Positions 17,938-27,786 of a stretch of DNA of 64,000 nt are shown here, one piece after another. The position numbers were made by a program, and so were the translations under genes. The stretch is from Staphylococcus pseudintermedius (lineage in GTDB: Bacteria; Bacillota; Bacilli; Staphylococcales; Staphylococcaceae), in contig NZ_MLGE02000001.1 of NCBI RefSeq assembly GCF_001792775.2, positions 248,001-312,000 on the forward strand. Direction: 5' to 3'. How positions within the stretch are numbered: position 1 is the first letter of the stretch; every line of letters starts with the position of its first letter. The notes beneath the pieces are model-generated. The model saw nothing but the letters and a program-made list of their open reading frames with translations. It was not told the origin of the DNA and did not search any database.

Positions 17938-18806
17938 TGTGATACACCGCCTTGGTCCTGTTTGAATATAATCTCGAGTAGTGAATGGTGATGAATTTCA
18001 ATATGTTGCAAAGGAATATGGAGTGCGAGTAACTCGATTAATGTTTGCTGCACATCCGCTGTTTCAATTTGAAGTTGACCATCATTTATTGGCATGGGTT
18101 TGATGCGAGACAACTGTAATATCAGTGCTTCAGATGGTGGTATCGGTAATGTGATGATGGAATGGCCTTGTTTACGTTTAATATTTTGAGGTGTATCATC
18201 CATCACTAAACATCCTTGATTGAGTACAATGACGCGATCTGCCATTTGCTCCACTTCTTCTATGTAATGAGACGTATATAAAATCGTACGTCCATTTGCT
18301 TTCAACTGACGAATAATGGACCAGAAATGTTGGCGCATTTCGACATCCATTGCACTTGTCGGTTCGTCTAAAATAAGACATTGCGGTTGACCGACCAGTG
18401 TTAACGCAAAGTCAAGAATGCGTTGTTGCCCACCTGAAAGTTGAGTCGCAAATTGGTGGAGCTGTTTTTTTGTAAACCGTGTAAGGGCCACCCATTCTTC
18501 AAAAGGTAAGGGCGACGGATAACAATGTGCAAACAAGTGATACAGTTCAATGACTTTCATACGTTCTGGAAAGTGACTTTGTTGAAACAGCACGCCTAAC
18601 CGTTCAGAGGTTAAAAGATGGTCAGGATCTTCAATCGTGCCTTGTACAGGATGACGGTCACCGATAATCATATCAATAAGCGTGGTTTTTCCAGAGCCAT
18701 TTGGACCAATAAGTGCGGTACATTGGCCGGTACGAATTGGAAAAGAGACGTCATTCACAACAGGTTTTTGGTGATAGGTTTGGGTTAAATGCGCTATTCG
18801 AATCAT
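17934..18806 (-). CDS. ABC transporter ATP-binding protein (YvfR-like)
   Basis: A 290-residue ATPase with Walker A GPNGSGKTTL, signature LSGGQQR, Walker B CLILDEPTSAMD and switch His in YTSHYIEE. The C-terminal 75 residues form an extension as in drug-export ATPases. The start is placed at ATG 18806 with AAGGATG about 8 nt upstream. It is the first gene of a four-gene operon with a permease, histidine kinase and response regulator. The substrate is unknown. Confidence 0.9.
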   Translation of the reverse strand: MIRIAHLTQTYHQKPVVNDVSFPIRTGQCTALIGPNGSGKTTLIDMIIGDRHPVQGTIEDPDHLLTSERLGVLFQQSHFPERMKVIELYHLFAHCYPSPLPFEEWVALTRFTKKQLHQFATQLSGGQQRILDFALTLVGQPQCLILDEPTSAMDVEMRQHFWSIIRQLKANGRTILYTSHYIEEVEQMADRVIVLNQGCLVMDDTPQNIKRKQGHSIITLPIPPSEALILQLSRIKPMPINDGQLQIETADVQQTLIELLALHIPLQHIEIHHHSLLEIIFKQDQGGVSQ

Positions 18807-18944
18807 ATAAATCACATCCTTGGATAGGTTATGTTTATTGTATGTTTGTAGTTGCGCGCGTAGTAGTGAAGTTTGTCACGAGATTCATATGACATTTGTC
18901 ACTAATTTGGAGTGGAAGCGAGATGAAGAGGTTAAAGTGGAAAT

Positions 18945-18979
18945 CAAAAGCCCGAACAAATCAATGTCCGAGCCTAAAA
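18945..18979 (-). terminator. Terminator of the DUF4870 gene
   Basis: Read on minus, AGGCTCGGACA and TGTTCGGGCT pair with a short loop, followed by TTTTGATTT. Confidence 0.6.
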
Positions 18980-19032
18980 GCAAGTAAAAGTCTCAATTAT
19001 TGTCGCCAATAGAATGTGTATAGAGACATCAA

Positions 19033-19356
19033 TTAAAGTTGGTCAACAACTAATACTTTAATGCCAGCATACAAGTTATACACTAAGTAATAGAGAGAAC
19101 CGACAATTGTAATAATGATGACAATCACGAGTAAAGTTGTCAGCACCGCACCGCTTGTATTAAAGAGCACCATGAAACAAGCGAAAGCGATGATGGAAAA
19201 TACAGTCGGCAAAATGTGATAAATCAATGCTTTCTTTCCATGTGTTGACACAGGCTGTGGTGCAACCAACCATACGATCAATGGAAATAACACCGGTGCA
19301 AAAAATACGCTAAAATATGAAAGAAAAGCTAATAATTTTTCTGTTGTCGTTGACAT
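19033..19356 (-). CDS. DUF4870 family small membrane protein
   Basis: A 107-residue protein with three hydrophobic segments and the DUF4870 pattern: a first helix LAFLSYFSVFFAPVLFPLIV, the conserved HGKKALIYH loop, then two further helices. The function of the family is unknown. It is a single gene with AAAGGAG upstream of its ATG and a terminator downstream. It does not overlap the neighbouring ABC operon. Confidence 0.85.
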   Translation of the reverse strand: MSTTTEKLLAFLSYFSVFFAPVLFPLIVWLVAPQPVSTHGKKALIYHILPTVFSIIAFACFMVLFNTSGAVLTTLLVIVIIITIVGSLYYLVYNLYAGIKVLVVDQL

Positions 19357-19950
19357 TGTGTCACTCTCCTTTTTGTCATTATAATCATAACTTTCTTTGG
19401 ATTGAGATGATTATTTTAGAGTTTTACAAAATATACCTTTTATGTTTTCCACACTACCGCGTCTGTTAAACGTTTCCTCAAAAGTGAGTCGTTTTGATGT
19501 GAACTGCACCTCAAAGTTGTTGATATCAAAATGGAGCCTTAGTTTAAAGTATCAATTAATCATAATAATGGAAAATACTTAGCACTGTAGCGGAATGGAT
19601 TAAAAATATCATATTTTGTTTGATAGCAAGGGTGACCTTATTAAGATGCGTGTTGAACTTTTGTCATTGAGAATCATAATCCGAAGTAGACCAAAGATAA
19701 AGAGGCGTATATAAATTCAAACGTGCAGATGAACAATCATATACTCAGTGTACTTACAAAAATGAATGGAGAAAATAACATAAACACTACGATGAGAAAG
19801 GAAAATGAGCGATATCTCAACATAAAATAATTTATCGACAATCGATAGAGTATTGACTTTAACAAGGAACGGCGTTATATCTTTTATATAAAAGTGTTAT
19901 AGGATTATCTATATTTTAAATAATTAAAAAGATAGAAAGGTGTGGTTAAA
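19357..19950. promoter_or_regulatory. Intergenic region with candidate promoter of the amidase gene
   Basis: About 590 nt without a convincing gene. TTGACT (19853-19858) and TATATC (19876-19881) at 17-nt spacing are a plausible promoter. AGAAAGG at 19934 is the ribosome site. I see no further structure. Confidence 0.4.
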
Positions 19951-20784
19951 ATGCTTAAAGGTTTTACAACGATGGCATTGTCTACTGTAATGACACTGAG
20001 TACATTATGCTTTGCCACAACAAATGTTGCACGAACTTTTTTTACAACGGCTTTTGCATCAACAACTAGCTTGCAGACTACTATACTAAACCCTCAACCT
20101 ATGCCGAACCACCAAAACTTGACCCTTCAAAGTGAACAGCAACAATCGCGCTCATCGTCAGAAGCGTTTCCTCCAATTCCTTATCCCGATGTCAACCAAT
20201 ACATTATGAAAAATCATATCCCTCATTCTCCAGTTGTAAAAGATGCACGTATGAACACACTCCCTAAAATTCCGTATAAATATGGTACATATATCGGTGT
20301 CGTTATCCATGAAGTCGGTGAAGATGACCGCACGTTACCGCAATGGGTGGACCGTATGTATCGGACGTATGATCGCGCATTTGTCCACGCATTTGTAGAT
20401 GAAAAAGAAATTCGTCTCACTGCACCATCTAACTATCTAGCTTGGGGAGCGGGGAAACAAGCCAATCCCTATTTTTATCATATTGAGCTTGTACGCGTAT
20501 ACAGCTTTGATGACTTTGCAAGATCAGTAAATAACCAAGCATGGCTCGCAGCATACATGTTGAAACAACAAAATATTGAACCAACACTCGCGGATGATCA
20601 AGAAGGGGTAGGTTCAGTCATTAGTCATTATGCGATTATGAAATATTGGGGCGGCACAACGCATACAGACCCTATCGCGTATTATAATAGATGGAATTAC
20701 AACATGGAAAAATTCTTTGAGTTAGTGAAATATCATTATGAGCAAATGGAAGATCACGAAGTTGTGACTGATAAAGAAGAATGA
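19951..20784 (+). CDS. Secreted N-acetylmuramoyl-L-alanine amidase, Atl-type Amidase_2 domain
   Basis: A 277-residue protein with an N-terminal signal (MALSTVMTLSTLCFATTNVA and a possible TAFAS cleavage region). A Ser/Gln-rich linker follows, then one Amidase_2 domain from about residue 95. Zinc and catalytic histidines are visible in VVIHEVGEDD, FVHAFVDEKEI and GGTTHTDPIAYY, and SNYLAWGAG matches the Atl amidase core. It should cleave between N-acetylmuramic acid and the stem peptide. Unlike Atl it has no GW or LysM cell-wall-binding repeats. The start is ATG 19951; GTG 19942 crowds the ribosome site. Confidence 0.88.
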   Translation: MLKGFTTMALSTVMTLSTLCFATTNVARTFFTTAFASTTSLQTTILNPQPMPNHQNLTLQSEQQQSRSSSEAFPPIPYPDVNQYIMKNHIPHSPVVKDARMNTLPKIPYKYGTYIGVVIHEVGEDDRTLPQWVDRMYRTYDRAFVHAFVDEKEIRLTAPSNYLAWGAGKQANPYFYHIELVRVYSFDDFARSVNNQAWLAAYMLKQQNIEPTLADDQEGVGSVISHYAIMKYWGGTTHTDPIAYYNRWNYNMEKFFELVKYHYEQMEDHEVVTDKEE

Positions 20785-20796
20785 GAATAAGAAGAG

Positions 20797-20839
20797 TGGG
20801 CTAGGAAAACGTCAAGATGTCCTAGCCCATGTTTTATTT
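20797..20839. terminator. Terminator shared by the amidase and the convergent YagU gene
   Basis: TGGGCTAGGA (20797-20806) pairs with TCCTAGCCCA (20820-20829), followed by TGTTTTATTTT. Confidence 0.8.
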
Positions 20840-21339
20840 TATTGAAGTTCAGATTGATGCTTATAAAAGTAAAGTTGACGGGCACCTTCAATCGTCATCA
20901 TCCAAACGATATGTCCGAATAACTCAGATAAATGCTCTTGGAAAGGCTGATTCCATGGTGCAGGAACAGTGTGCATCAGTGGCATTAAAATCAAATGGAA
21001 GAACACCCAAATGACTATCCCGAAAACAGCCCCGTAACCCATAGCGACGGCTGCATACTTTTTCACTAACATGCAGTAAATTACAGCGATAACAATTGAA
21101 AAACTGAAATGAACGATAAAGCTCACCCACGGCAAGTCCATATGCGAAAATGTATAAGTTTGATGTGTGAAATCATGACTGAATCCCATTTGTTGTAACA
21201 ATTCTTGCGGTGGATTCGTCGCATTTCTTTCTGGTGTACGCGGTGGAAACATGACTTCCCAGCCGAGTTTAACGATTCCAGATAATATACCTCCAATTAT
21301 ACCTGTAAAGAGCAACATACCCCATTGTCGTTGTCTCAT
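20839..21339 (-). CDS. YagU family protein (DUF1440)
   Basis: A 166-residue membrane protein with about four helices. The glycine-rich first helix (LLFTGIIGGILSGIVKLGWE), the MFPPRTPERNATNPP segment and the histidine-rich final part (HLSELFGHIVWMMTIE) fit DUF1440/YagU. E. coli YagU is linked with acid resistance; the role in staphylococci is not established. The ATG at 21339 follows GAGGAGG. It is a single gene convergent with the amidase. Confidence 0.85.
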   Translation of the reverse strand: MRQRQWGMLLFTGIIGGILSGIVKLGWEVMFPPRTPERNATNPPQELLQQMGFSHDFTHQTYTFSHMDLPWVSFIVHFSFSIVIAVIYCMLVKKYAAVAMGYGAVFGIVIWVFFHLILMPLMHTVPAPWNQPFQEHLSELFGHIVWMMTIEGARQLYFYKHQSELQ

Positions 21340-21721
21340 TATCAGGACCTCCTCATTGTATCAGATATTCAAAGTATAGCGATATGTGAAAATTTTATCA
21401 ATATATTATTTTGGGATAATTTTGAACGTTTGATGGAGAAAAATGGTGTGAAACACAAAGTTCAATCGAGTTTGTGACCAAAAGTTATAACGAGAGCGTA
21501 TGGATGTAACTTTAATGTCATGTGATTCGCAGTAGGGAGGCCCTTTAACGTTCATCAATATAGTTGGAAGATACAACATAAACAAATATGTTGAAAAAGA
21601 TTAATCAAGTTATAATGAATTCATACAGTCAGTAAAATGTAAAAAATTGTGTTATGATAGTACCAAATTTAATATCAGTCGTAAGCAGATTTGAAAAATG
21701 ATTATCTAAAGGAGAGTTAAG
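21340..21721. other. Intergenic region between divergent yagU-like and FMN reductase genes
   Basis: About 380 nt with no convincing gene. TATGATAGT near 21654 is a likely -10 for the FMN reductase, whose ribosome site is AAAGGAGAG. Otherwise it is AT-rich sequence without repeats. Confidence 0.35.
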
Positions 21722-22279
21722 ATGAAAAATATTGTATTTATTTGTGGTAGCTTGAGAAAAGGTTCTTACAACCGCATTTATATGGAGAAAATGATGCAAC
21801 AAGTTCCTGAAAATTGGAATATTAAAGAGGTATCATTTAAAGATGTTCCCGTTTACAACTTTGATCTTGAAGGCGACCAAGAGCCAGCAGCTGTAACAGC
21901 ATTTCGTGATGCATTAGGCGAAGCAGACGGCATTATCATCGTTACACCAGAGTACAATACAGGTACACCAGGGCCATTGAAAAATGCGATTGACTGGGCG
22001 TCTCGTATTAAAAATAGAGGGGATCGTTCCCCATTAATAGACCGTCCGTTTGCGATTGCGGGTTGTTCACCAGGTGCTACAGGATCAGCGCTGTCACAAG
22101 CACAGTTAAGACAGACATTAACAGCGATGAATGCGCACATTATGCCAGGGCCTAAATTGATTGTTGGTCGCGTTCATGAGTTAATTACAGAAGCAGGAAC
22201 AATTGAAGATGAACGTACGATTGCTTACATGAAACGTTTTGTGAATGCGTTCGATGCGTATGTTGACCGTTTAAATTAA
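21722..22279 (+). CDS. NADPH-dependent FMN reductase / azoreductase family flavoprotein
   Basis: A 185-residue flavodoxin-fold enzyme. The phosphate-binding loop is near the N-terminus (ICGSLRKGSYNR), the flavin-ring loop is TPEYNTGTPGPLKNAIDW, and the family-typical GCSPGATGSA follows. Relatives reduce FMN, quinones or azo dyes using NADPH. It is a single-gene unit with a terminator downstream. The substrate in the cell is unknown; a role in oxidative or quinone stress is likely. Confidence 0.9.
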   Translation: MKNIVFICGSLRKGSYNRIYMEKMMQQVPENWNIKEVSFKDVPVYNFDLEGDQEPAAVTAFRDALGEADGIIIVTPEYNTGTPGPLKNAIDWASRIKNRGDRSPLIDRPFAIAGCSPGATGSALSQAQLRQTLTAMNAHIMPGPKLIVGRVHELITEAGTIEDERTIAYMKRFVNAFDAYVDRLN

Positions 22280-22285
22280 TTAATA

Positions 22286-22325
22286 AAAAGTTCATGGTAG
22301 TGTTGACTATCATGAGCTTTTTTAA
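22286..22325 (+). terminator. Terminator of the FMN reductase gene
   Basis: AAAAGTTCATGgTAG and CTATCATGAGCTTTT form the stem, followed by T residues. Confidence 0.7.
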
Positions 22326-22940
22326 TTTTGATGTTAAGCAAGTCTTTAAGAGAATTGCGCATTGACATCGAAATCTATAAAGATAACTTGATTACATTAT
22401 TCAGTTAATACGTCGAAAAAAAAAGAAAATAAATATGCTGACAATTAACGTTTTGATTACAAAATGATTTAATTTTTACATATTGTCAATAAATGCACAA
22501 CGATTCAATTAGCGAGCCTTATTAAAAATAAACTTCAAACAGGCACCAGACCAATTTAAAATGAACATCGTCAACTATTTTAACTATTGGATTTTTAAAG
22601 GAACATATGAAATGATTTGTGTCATTTGGAGTAAGTATCGTGTCATATCAAGGCTTATCCTCATTTATTAGAGTAAAACCAATGGGATAAAAAGTATACC
22701 ACTTTGTTCAACAGTCCAATCTATAAAATATAGCGATTTTTAATCATAAATTACATCAACGCTTGTCCTTATTGAGTTGGTCAGACCAATTCTTTTAAAA
22801 GGATTGGCGTTTTTTATTACGAGCGCATGTAAAGATTTTTCAAATATTTATGACATTATTAATTTCGGTGATAGAATGACCGGAGTTGTAATAAAAGCTT
22901 TTTAAATACTTAAGATTGATAATGAGGAGTTGATAATTTC
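22326..22940. other. Long intergenic region with an orphan terminator
   Basis: About 600 AT-rich nucleotides ahead of the surface-protein gene. CCAATTCTTTTAAAAGGATTGG (about 22785-22806) followed by CGTTTTTTA is a good terminator-like hairpin, yet no ORF precedes it; a small RNA or a decayed gene may end there. GAGGAG 11 nt before 22941 is the ribosome site of the adhesin. Confidence 0.45.
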
Positions 22941-25900
22941 ATGAATAAATCAAGAACTAAACATTTTAATTTTTTATCAAAACGTCAGAATCGGTATGCT
23001 ATTCGCCACTTTTCAGCTGGTACTGTGTCAGTGCTTGTAGGAGCAGCTTTCTTGCTAGGTGTCCATACGAGTGATGCATCTGCTGCAGAACAAGATCAAA
23101 CATCTGAAGCAAAGCAAAACCTCTTTGATGCTTCCGCTATTTTTGGCGCTTTAACAGAGACGAACGAAAAGGTAGCACAAGTGACGCCCACAGAAAAAAA
23201 TCTTTCATCAGTTGAAGAAATGAGAGATAAAAGCACAACTGGAAATGGACCATCAATAACATCACCACAAACTGTAGAACAAAATAATGCAGTACAACCA
23301 ACAGCAACACCTATTAATGACACAGAAAATTCAACCGAAGCCCCTATGAAAGAACAATCGAATGATGCACAAACGACTGACGAAAGTAACAATGCCACTC
23401 AGAAAAATAATACTGAACCCCAAGCAAACAATGAAATATCAGCGCGTAATGCAAAAACAACAGCATATTTAACAAGTGAAACCTTTACGACAGCAACGTC
23501 TACAACTGATATGCCTACACAGAAACAAGAATATCCATCTTTAGAAAATCCAACAAATCAATCGCAAACGAACAGAGCACAACCACCAACAATGGAAGCA
23601 CCCAAACTGGCAGAAGGATTAGACAATCTATTAAAAAAATCAACTTTCGAAAGTATGTACGTGACAACAAGAAATCAATTTGACAAAGAGACGGCTTCTA
23701 AAACAAAAGCATGGCCGAGTGATGTTGTTCCAGAAAATCAAGTAGAGATACTTGCTGATGCAATTCAAAATGGCTATATCAAATCTGTAAATGATGTGAC
23801 CAATAAAGCACATACGTTATCTGGACGTGCATGGATGTTAGACCACGGAACACCAACGACAATAGCTAATGGTTTAACACCTGTTCCAGAGGGCACTAAA
23901 GTTTATTTGCGGTGGATAGATCAAGATGGTGCCACTTCGCCAATTTATATAGCAAAAACGACAAGTAGATTAAGCGCTGCGGATGGTAATCAAGTGGGTC
24001 CAGGTGCTTATGCTTTCGATTTACGCACAGGTTGGATAGATGCTAAAGGAAAACACCACGTATATAGAGCAGTAAAGGGTCAATATTATAAAATATGGAT
24101 CAATGATTTTAGAACTAAAGACGGTAATATCGCTACAATGTTACGTGTTGCAGGAGGATATGTTCCCGGAACGTACGTGGATTCTGTGACATACAACAAT
24201 ATGGGCCAATTTCCATTAATTGGTACAAATATGCAACGTACAGGTATCTTTATGACAACGATACCTTCAGAACAATATTTAATATCAAAACATTACGTGA
24301 AAGATACAAAAGGTGCTGCAGCAAATCCAGCCGTCACGATAATTGAAAATAACTTTGTGAGCGGCAAAGTTTGGATAGAAACAGGTGCTGGAGATTATGT
24401 GAACTCAGCGACAGGTCCAAACCACAATGCGAAAGATGTCGTTGCCTCTGGATACAAAGTGGTCATGTCATCATTAACAGATCAAGGTGCTAAAGCCTAC
24501 GATGCGCAAGTCAATCGCTTGCCGAAGAAAGATCGAGCAGAAGCAGCACGTCAATTATTAATAAAACATCCAGAATATATCGCAGCAACTGTAGAAGGGA
24601 TAACGAATGAGTGGGGGAGATATACATTGCGTTTCCCTAAAGGCACATTCAACAAAGACCATCTTTACGGTTACGTATTGGATTTTGATGGTGAAATTGT
24701 AAAAACTTATTCAGGTTTTACTTCACCAGAGTTCCGGAGACCGAATTATAATTTGACCGTTACACCGCAAACAGCTCCCTATTATAGACCCATTCGACGT
24801 GCATGGGTCAATGTTAATTTTGCGGTTATTGAAGCACCACAATCTCAAATCGAAATAAAAGAATTTGATGCAACCTCTAACCCTGCGCATCGTGGGCAAA
24901 CAGCAACTATTGATATCATAGGTATGCCTAAAACTTCATTACTTACACGTGTACAATGGAAAGATTCATCGGGCAGTATTGTTGAAGATAGTGGTCCTGT
25001 TTTTACGGAAGAAGAGGCTGAACATATAGCGGAATTTGTAATACCGTCTAGCGCAAAATCAGGCGAAGTGTATACTGTACAACTCGTGGTAGGTAATCAT
25101 ATCGTAGCTTCGGACTCTCTTATTGTACATGTCAATGAAGAAGCGGCGACATATCATCCGATATACCCATCGACAACAGTAGAATCAGGTCAAAGAGTAA
25201 CGATTCCAGCACCTAAGAATATGGATGGCAAACCTTTACTAGATGGCACAACTTTTGAAAAAGGTCATCACGTACCAACTTGGGCTTTAGTGAATGGTGA
25301 TGGCTCGATTACAGTAAAACCTGGAGAAAAAGTAGCAGAGGGTGAGTATGATATTCCAGTGATTGTGACATATCCAGATGGTTCTAAAAACACAATCTTT
25401 GCACCTGTGACCGTTGAAGAAAAACAACCAATGGCATCGCAATATGAGCCAATAACAACTGGAGTATCGAAACCATTTGGAAACCCAGTAATGCCAACTG
25501 ATGTAACAGATTCAATTCAAGTACCGAACTATCCATTGGAAGGGCAACAACCGACAGTAACAGTGGATGATGAAAGTCAATTACCAGATGGAACAACAGA
25601 AGGTTACAAGGATATAGATGTAACAGTGACATACCCAGACGGAACAAAGGATCGTGTCAAAGTTCCAGTCGTAACGGAACAACAATTAGATAGTGATAAA
25701 TATGATCCGGTCGCAACAGGTATCTTGAAACCGTTTGGTACTCCAACAACAGAGGAAGACGTTATAAAATTAGTGGAGATACCGAAATATCCAACAGACT
25801 TAACACAACCAAAAGTAACAGTGACGGTTCCAAATACTTTACCGGATGGGCAAACGCCAGGTAAAGTAGACGTTGATGTGACAGTAACGTATCCAGATGG

Positions 25901-27272
25901 TTCCACAGATCACATTTCAGTTCCAGTTTGGACAAACAAGCATCTGGATAAAGACAAATATAACCCAATAACGACTGGGGTATCGAAACCATTTGGAATC
26001 CCGGTAACGCCAACTGATGTAACAGATTCAATTCAAGTACCGAACTATCCATTGGAAGGACAACAACTGACAGTAACAGTGGATGATGAAACACAATTAC
26101 CAGATGGAACAACAGAAGGTCACAAGGATATAGATGTAACAGTGACATACCCAGACGGAACAAAGGATCATATCAAAGTTCCAGTCGTAACGGAACAACA
26201 ACCAGATAATGAAAAATATGAGCCAACAACTAACGGAATCACGAAAAAGTACGGTATCCCTACGACAGAGGATGAAGTGATAGATATAGTTCGAATTCCA
26301 TATTTTCCAGTAGATGGCGTGCAACCTATTGTAACGGTAAATGATCCTAGACTATTGCCAAATGGTCAAAAAGAAGGTCAAATCAATGTTCCAGTCACAG
26401 TGACGTATCCGGATGGCACAAAAGATCTCATGACAGTTCCGGTTATTACAGGTAAGCAAGCAGAAAATGAAAAATACGATCCAATCACATTAGGAGTAAC
26501 TAAAGATTATGGTGATCCTACAACTGCAAACGATGTGACAAAATCAATCCAAATACCAACATATCCAGCAGGTGGCGAACAACCAATCGCAACAGCGGAT
26601 GATGAAAGTCAATTACCGGATGGCACAGTAGAAGGTAAAGTGGATATTCCAGTCACAGTGACGTATCCGGATGGTACTCAGGATCATATCACTGTCCCAG
26701 TATTTACCAATCAACAACGAGATAATCAAAAGTATGAACCAGCCAGTAAAGCTGTGACGAAAATACATGGTATATCGGTAACAGGCACTGATATGACAGA
26801 TACTAAGAAAAATCATAACTATCCAGCAGGTGGTGAACAACCTAAAGTTACTGTGAAAGATGACAATCAATTATCAGAGGGTAAAGTCGATTCAACAGTG
26901 GGTGCGGATAATGTGACAACTACAGATGATTTATCAAGCGTAACTGCGGCATCTCATGGTCATCAAACAAGTGTACAAACAACAAAAGAGAACCAATCAG
27001 TGCATGATGAAGAGGTGACGATCCCAACAGTTGCACATGTGTCTACAATAATGACAGGTGTGGTAAAGGGTGAGCAAGAAGCGACGGATATCGTGGCTAG
27101 ACCACATGTTGAAACAACTCGACTCCCATCAATTTCAGCGCGAGCAACAGTTAAACAACTACCAGAAACGGGTGAAAACAACGAACAATCAGGTGTTTTA
27201 TTAGGTGGATTTATTGCGTTCATGGGTAGCTTACTTTTATTCGGCAGACGTCGCAAACCAAAGAAAGATTAA
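22941..27272 (+). CDS. LPXTG cell-wall-anchored surface protein with Rib/YPDG repeats
   Basis: A 1443-residue adhesin-like protein. It opens with a YSIRK-type signal (RYAIRHFSAGTVSVLVG, residues about 18-34, cleavage near ASAAEQ). A Ser/Thr/Gln-rich low-complexity stretch (about 50-230) comes next, then a non-repetitive beta-rich region (about 230-730). From about residue 735 there is a YPDG domain, followed by five tandem repeats of 86 residues, each containing VTYPDGT.D...VPV, and a degenerate sixth. It ends with LPETG (1407-1411), a hydrophobic helix and RRRKPKK, the sortase A signal. Rib-like repeats are stalks; the ligand of the upper region is unknown. It is monocistronic. Confidence 0.92.
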   Translation: MNKSRTKHFNFLSKRQNRYAIRHFSAGTVSVLVGAAFLLGVHTSDASAAEQDQTSEAKQNLFDASAIFGALTETNEKVAQVTPTEKNLSSVEEMRDKSTTGNGPSITSPQTVEQNNAVQPTATPINDTENSTEAPMKEQSNDAQTTDESNNATQKNNTEPQANNEISARNAKTTAYLTSETFTTATSTTDMPTQKQEYPSLENPTNQSQTNRAQPPTMEAPKLAEGLDNLLKKSTFESMYVTTRNQFDKETASKTKAWPSDVVPENQVEILADAIQNGYIKSVNDVTNKAHTLSGRAWMLDHGTPTTIANGLTPVPEGTKVYLRWIDQDGATSPIYIAKTTSRLSAADGNQVGPGAYAFDLRTGWIDAKGKHHVYRAVKGQYYKIWINDFRTKDGNIATMLRVAGGYVPGTYVDSVTYNNMGQFPLIGTNMQRTGIFMTTIPSEQYLISKHYVKDTKGAAANPAVTIIENNFVSGKVWIETGAGDYVNSATGPNHNAKDVVASGYKVVMSSLTDQGAKAYDAQVNRLPKKDRAEAARQLLIKHPEYIAATVEGITNEWGRYTLRFPKGTFNKDHLYGYVLDFDGEIVKTYSGFTSPEFRRPNYNLTVTPQTAPYYRPIRRAWVNVNFAVIEAPQSQIEIKEFDATSNPAHRGQTATIDIIGMPKTSLLTRVQWKDSSGSIVEDSGPVFTEEEAEHIAEFVIPSSAKSGEVYTVQLVVGNHIVASDSLIVHVNEEAATYHPIYPSTTVESGQRVTIPAPKNMDGKPLLDGTTFEKGHHVPTWALVNGDGSITVKPGEKVAEGEYDIPVIVTYPDGSKNTIFAPVTVEEKQPMASQYEPITTGVSKPFGNPVMPTDVTDSIQVPNYPLEGQQPTVTVDDESQLPDGTTEGYKDIDVTVTYPDGTKDRVKVPVVTEQQLDSDKYDPVATGILKPFGTPTTEEDVIKLVEIPKYPTDLTQPKVTVTVPNTLPDGQTPGKVDVDVTVTYPDGSTDHISVPVWTNKHLDKDKYNPITTGVSKPFGIPVTPTDVTDSIQVPNYPLEGQQLTVTVDDETQLPDGTTEGHKDIDVTVTYPDGTKDHIKVPVVTEQQPDNEKYEPTTNGITKKYGIPTTEDEVIDIVRIPYFPVDGVQPIVTVNDPRLLPNGQKEGQINVPVTVTYPDGTKDLMTVPVITGKQAENEKYDPITLGVTKDYGDPTTANDVTKSIQIPTYPAGGEQPIATADDESQLPDGTVEGKVDIPVTVTYPDGTQDHITVPVFTNQQRDNQKYEPASKAVTKIHGISVTGTDMTDTKKNHNYPAGGEQPKVTVKDDNQLSEGKVDSTVGADNVTTTDDLSSVTAASHGHQTSVQTTKENQSVHDEEVTIPTVAHVSTIMTGVVKGEQEATDIVARPHVETTRLPSISARATVKQLPETGENNEQSGVLLGGFIAFMGSLLLFGRRRKPKKD
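25443..26880 (+). repeat. Tandem 258-bp repeats inside the adhesin gene
   Basis: Units start at 25443, 25701, 25959, 26217 and 26475, each 258 bp (86 codons), with a shortened divergent unit from 26733. Units 1 and 3 are nearly identical in DNA, while 2, 4 and 5 differ more. Such repeats allow copy-number change by recombination. Confidence 0.9.
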
Positions 27273-27278
27273 TCAATG

Positions 27279-27318
27279 AAGGCTTGTCCTTGTAAATACG
27301 AGGGCAGGTCTTTTTTAA
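27279..27318 (+). terminator. Terminator of the adhesin gene
   Basis: AAGGCTTGTCCT and AGGGCAGGTCTT pair over 12 bp including G-U pairs, followed by T residues. Confidence 0.75.
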
Positions 27319-27473
27319 TTCACTTATATCACTTTGACCTTTTAAATGATAATATATAAGTTAGTAGTTTTATGAAATATAGTTTACTTATTACATTTAT
27401 TTTATTTATAATAGTTTTGATAGAGATTATTTCATCCGCCAAATAGAGAAAAAGAGGGATTGGAGTGTATGAA

Positions 27474-27755
27474 ATGAGTTATGTTGTAGGTATTAGTTTT
27501 ACGATTTTGATTTTATTAACGGGTTTTTGGTTTATTATTTTTAATCGTCATCAACCTATTATTTTCTTTTTTCCAGACAAGGCACGTACCAATATATTAA
27601 CAGGAAGATCTTTTCTAGTTTTAAGTCTGGTTTACTTTATCATTGTCATTATTTTACCCGTACGTATCTCAACCATGTTGTTACTTTACATAGGTTTGAC
27701 GGTGCTTGATTTAATTGTCATGTACATATTATTGAAACTAGAAGTGATTGAATAA
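27474..27755 (+). CDS. Small hypothetical membrane protein
   Basis: A 93-residue protein with three hydrophobic segments (VVGISFTILILLTGFWFIIF, FLVLSLVYFIIVIIL and LLLYIGLTVLDLIVMYILL). A polar loop FPDKARTNILTGRS lies between the first two. I do not recognise a family. The start is ATG 27474 with GGAG 8 nt upstream; a GTG at 27465 overlaps that site. It lies alone between the adhesin and an IS200 remnant. Confidence 0.6.
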   Translation: MSYVVGISFTILILLTGFWFIIFNRHQPIIFFFPDKARTNILTGRSFLVLSLVYFIIVIILPVRISTMLLLYIGLTVLDLIVMYILLKLEVIE

Positions 27756-27786
27756 TGAGCAATATGTGAGACGGCGATGTGAAAGA

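Noticed and set aside
25384..26870. Several minus-strand open frames of 75-133 codons across the adhesin repeats
   Set aside because: They recur with the 258-bp period and are complements of the repeat coding sequence; no ribosome sites of their own.
25443..26880. CRISPR-like tandem repeats
   Set aside because: The 258-bp units are in-frame protein repeats; no short direct repeats with unique spacers occur anywhere in the window.
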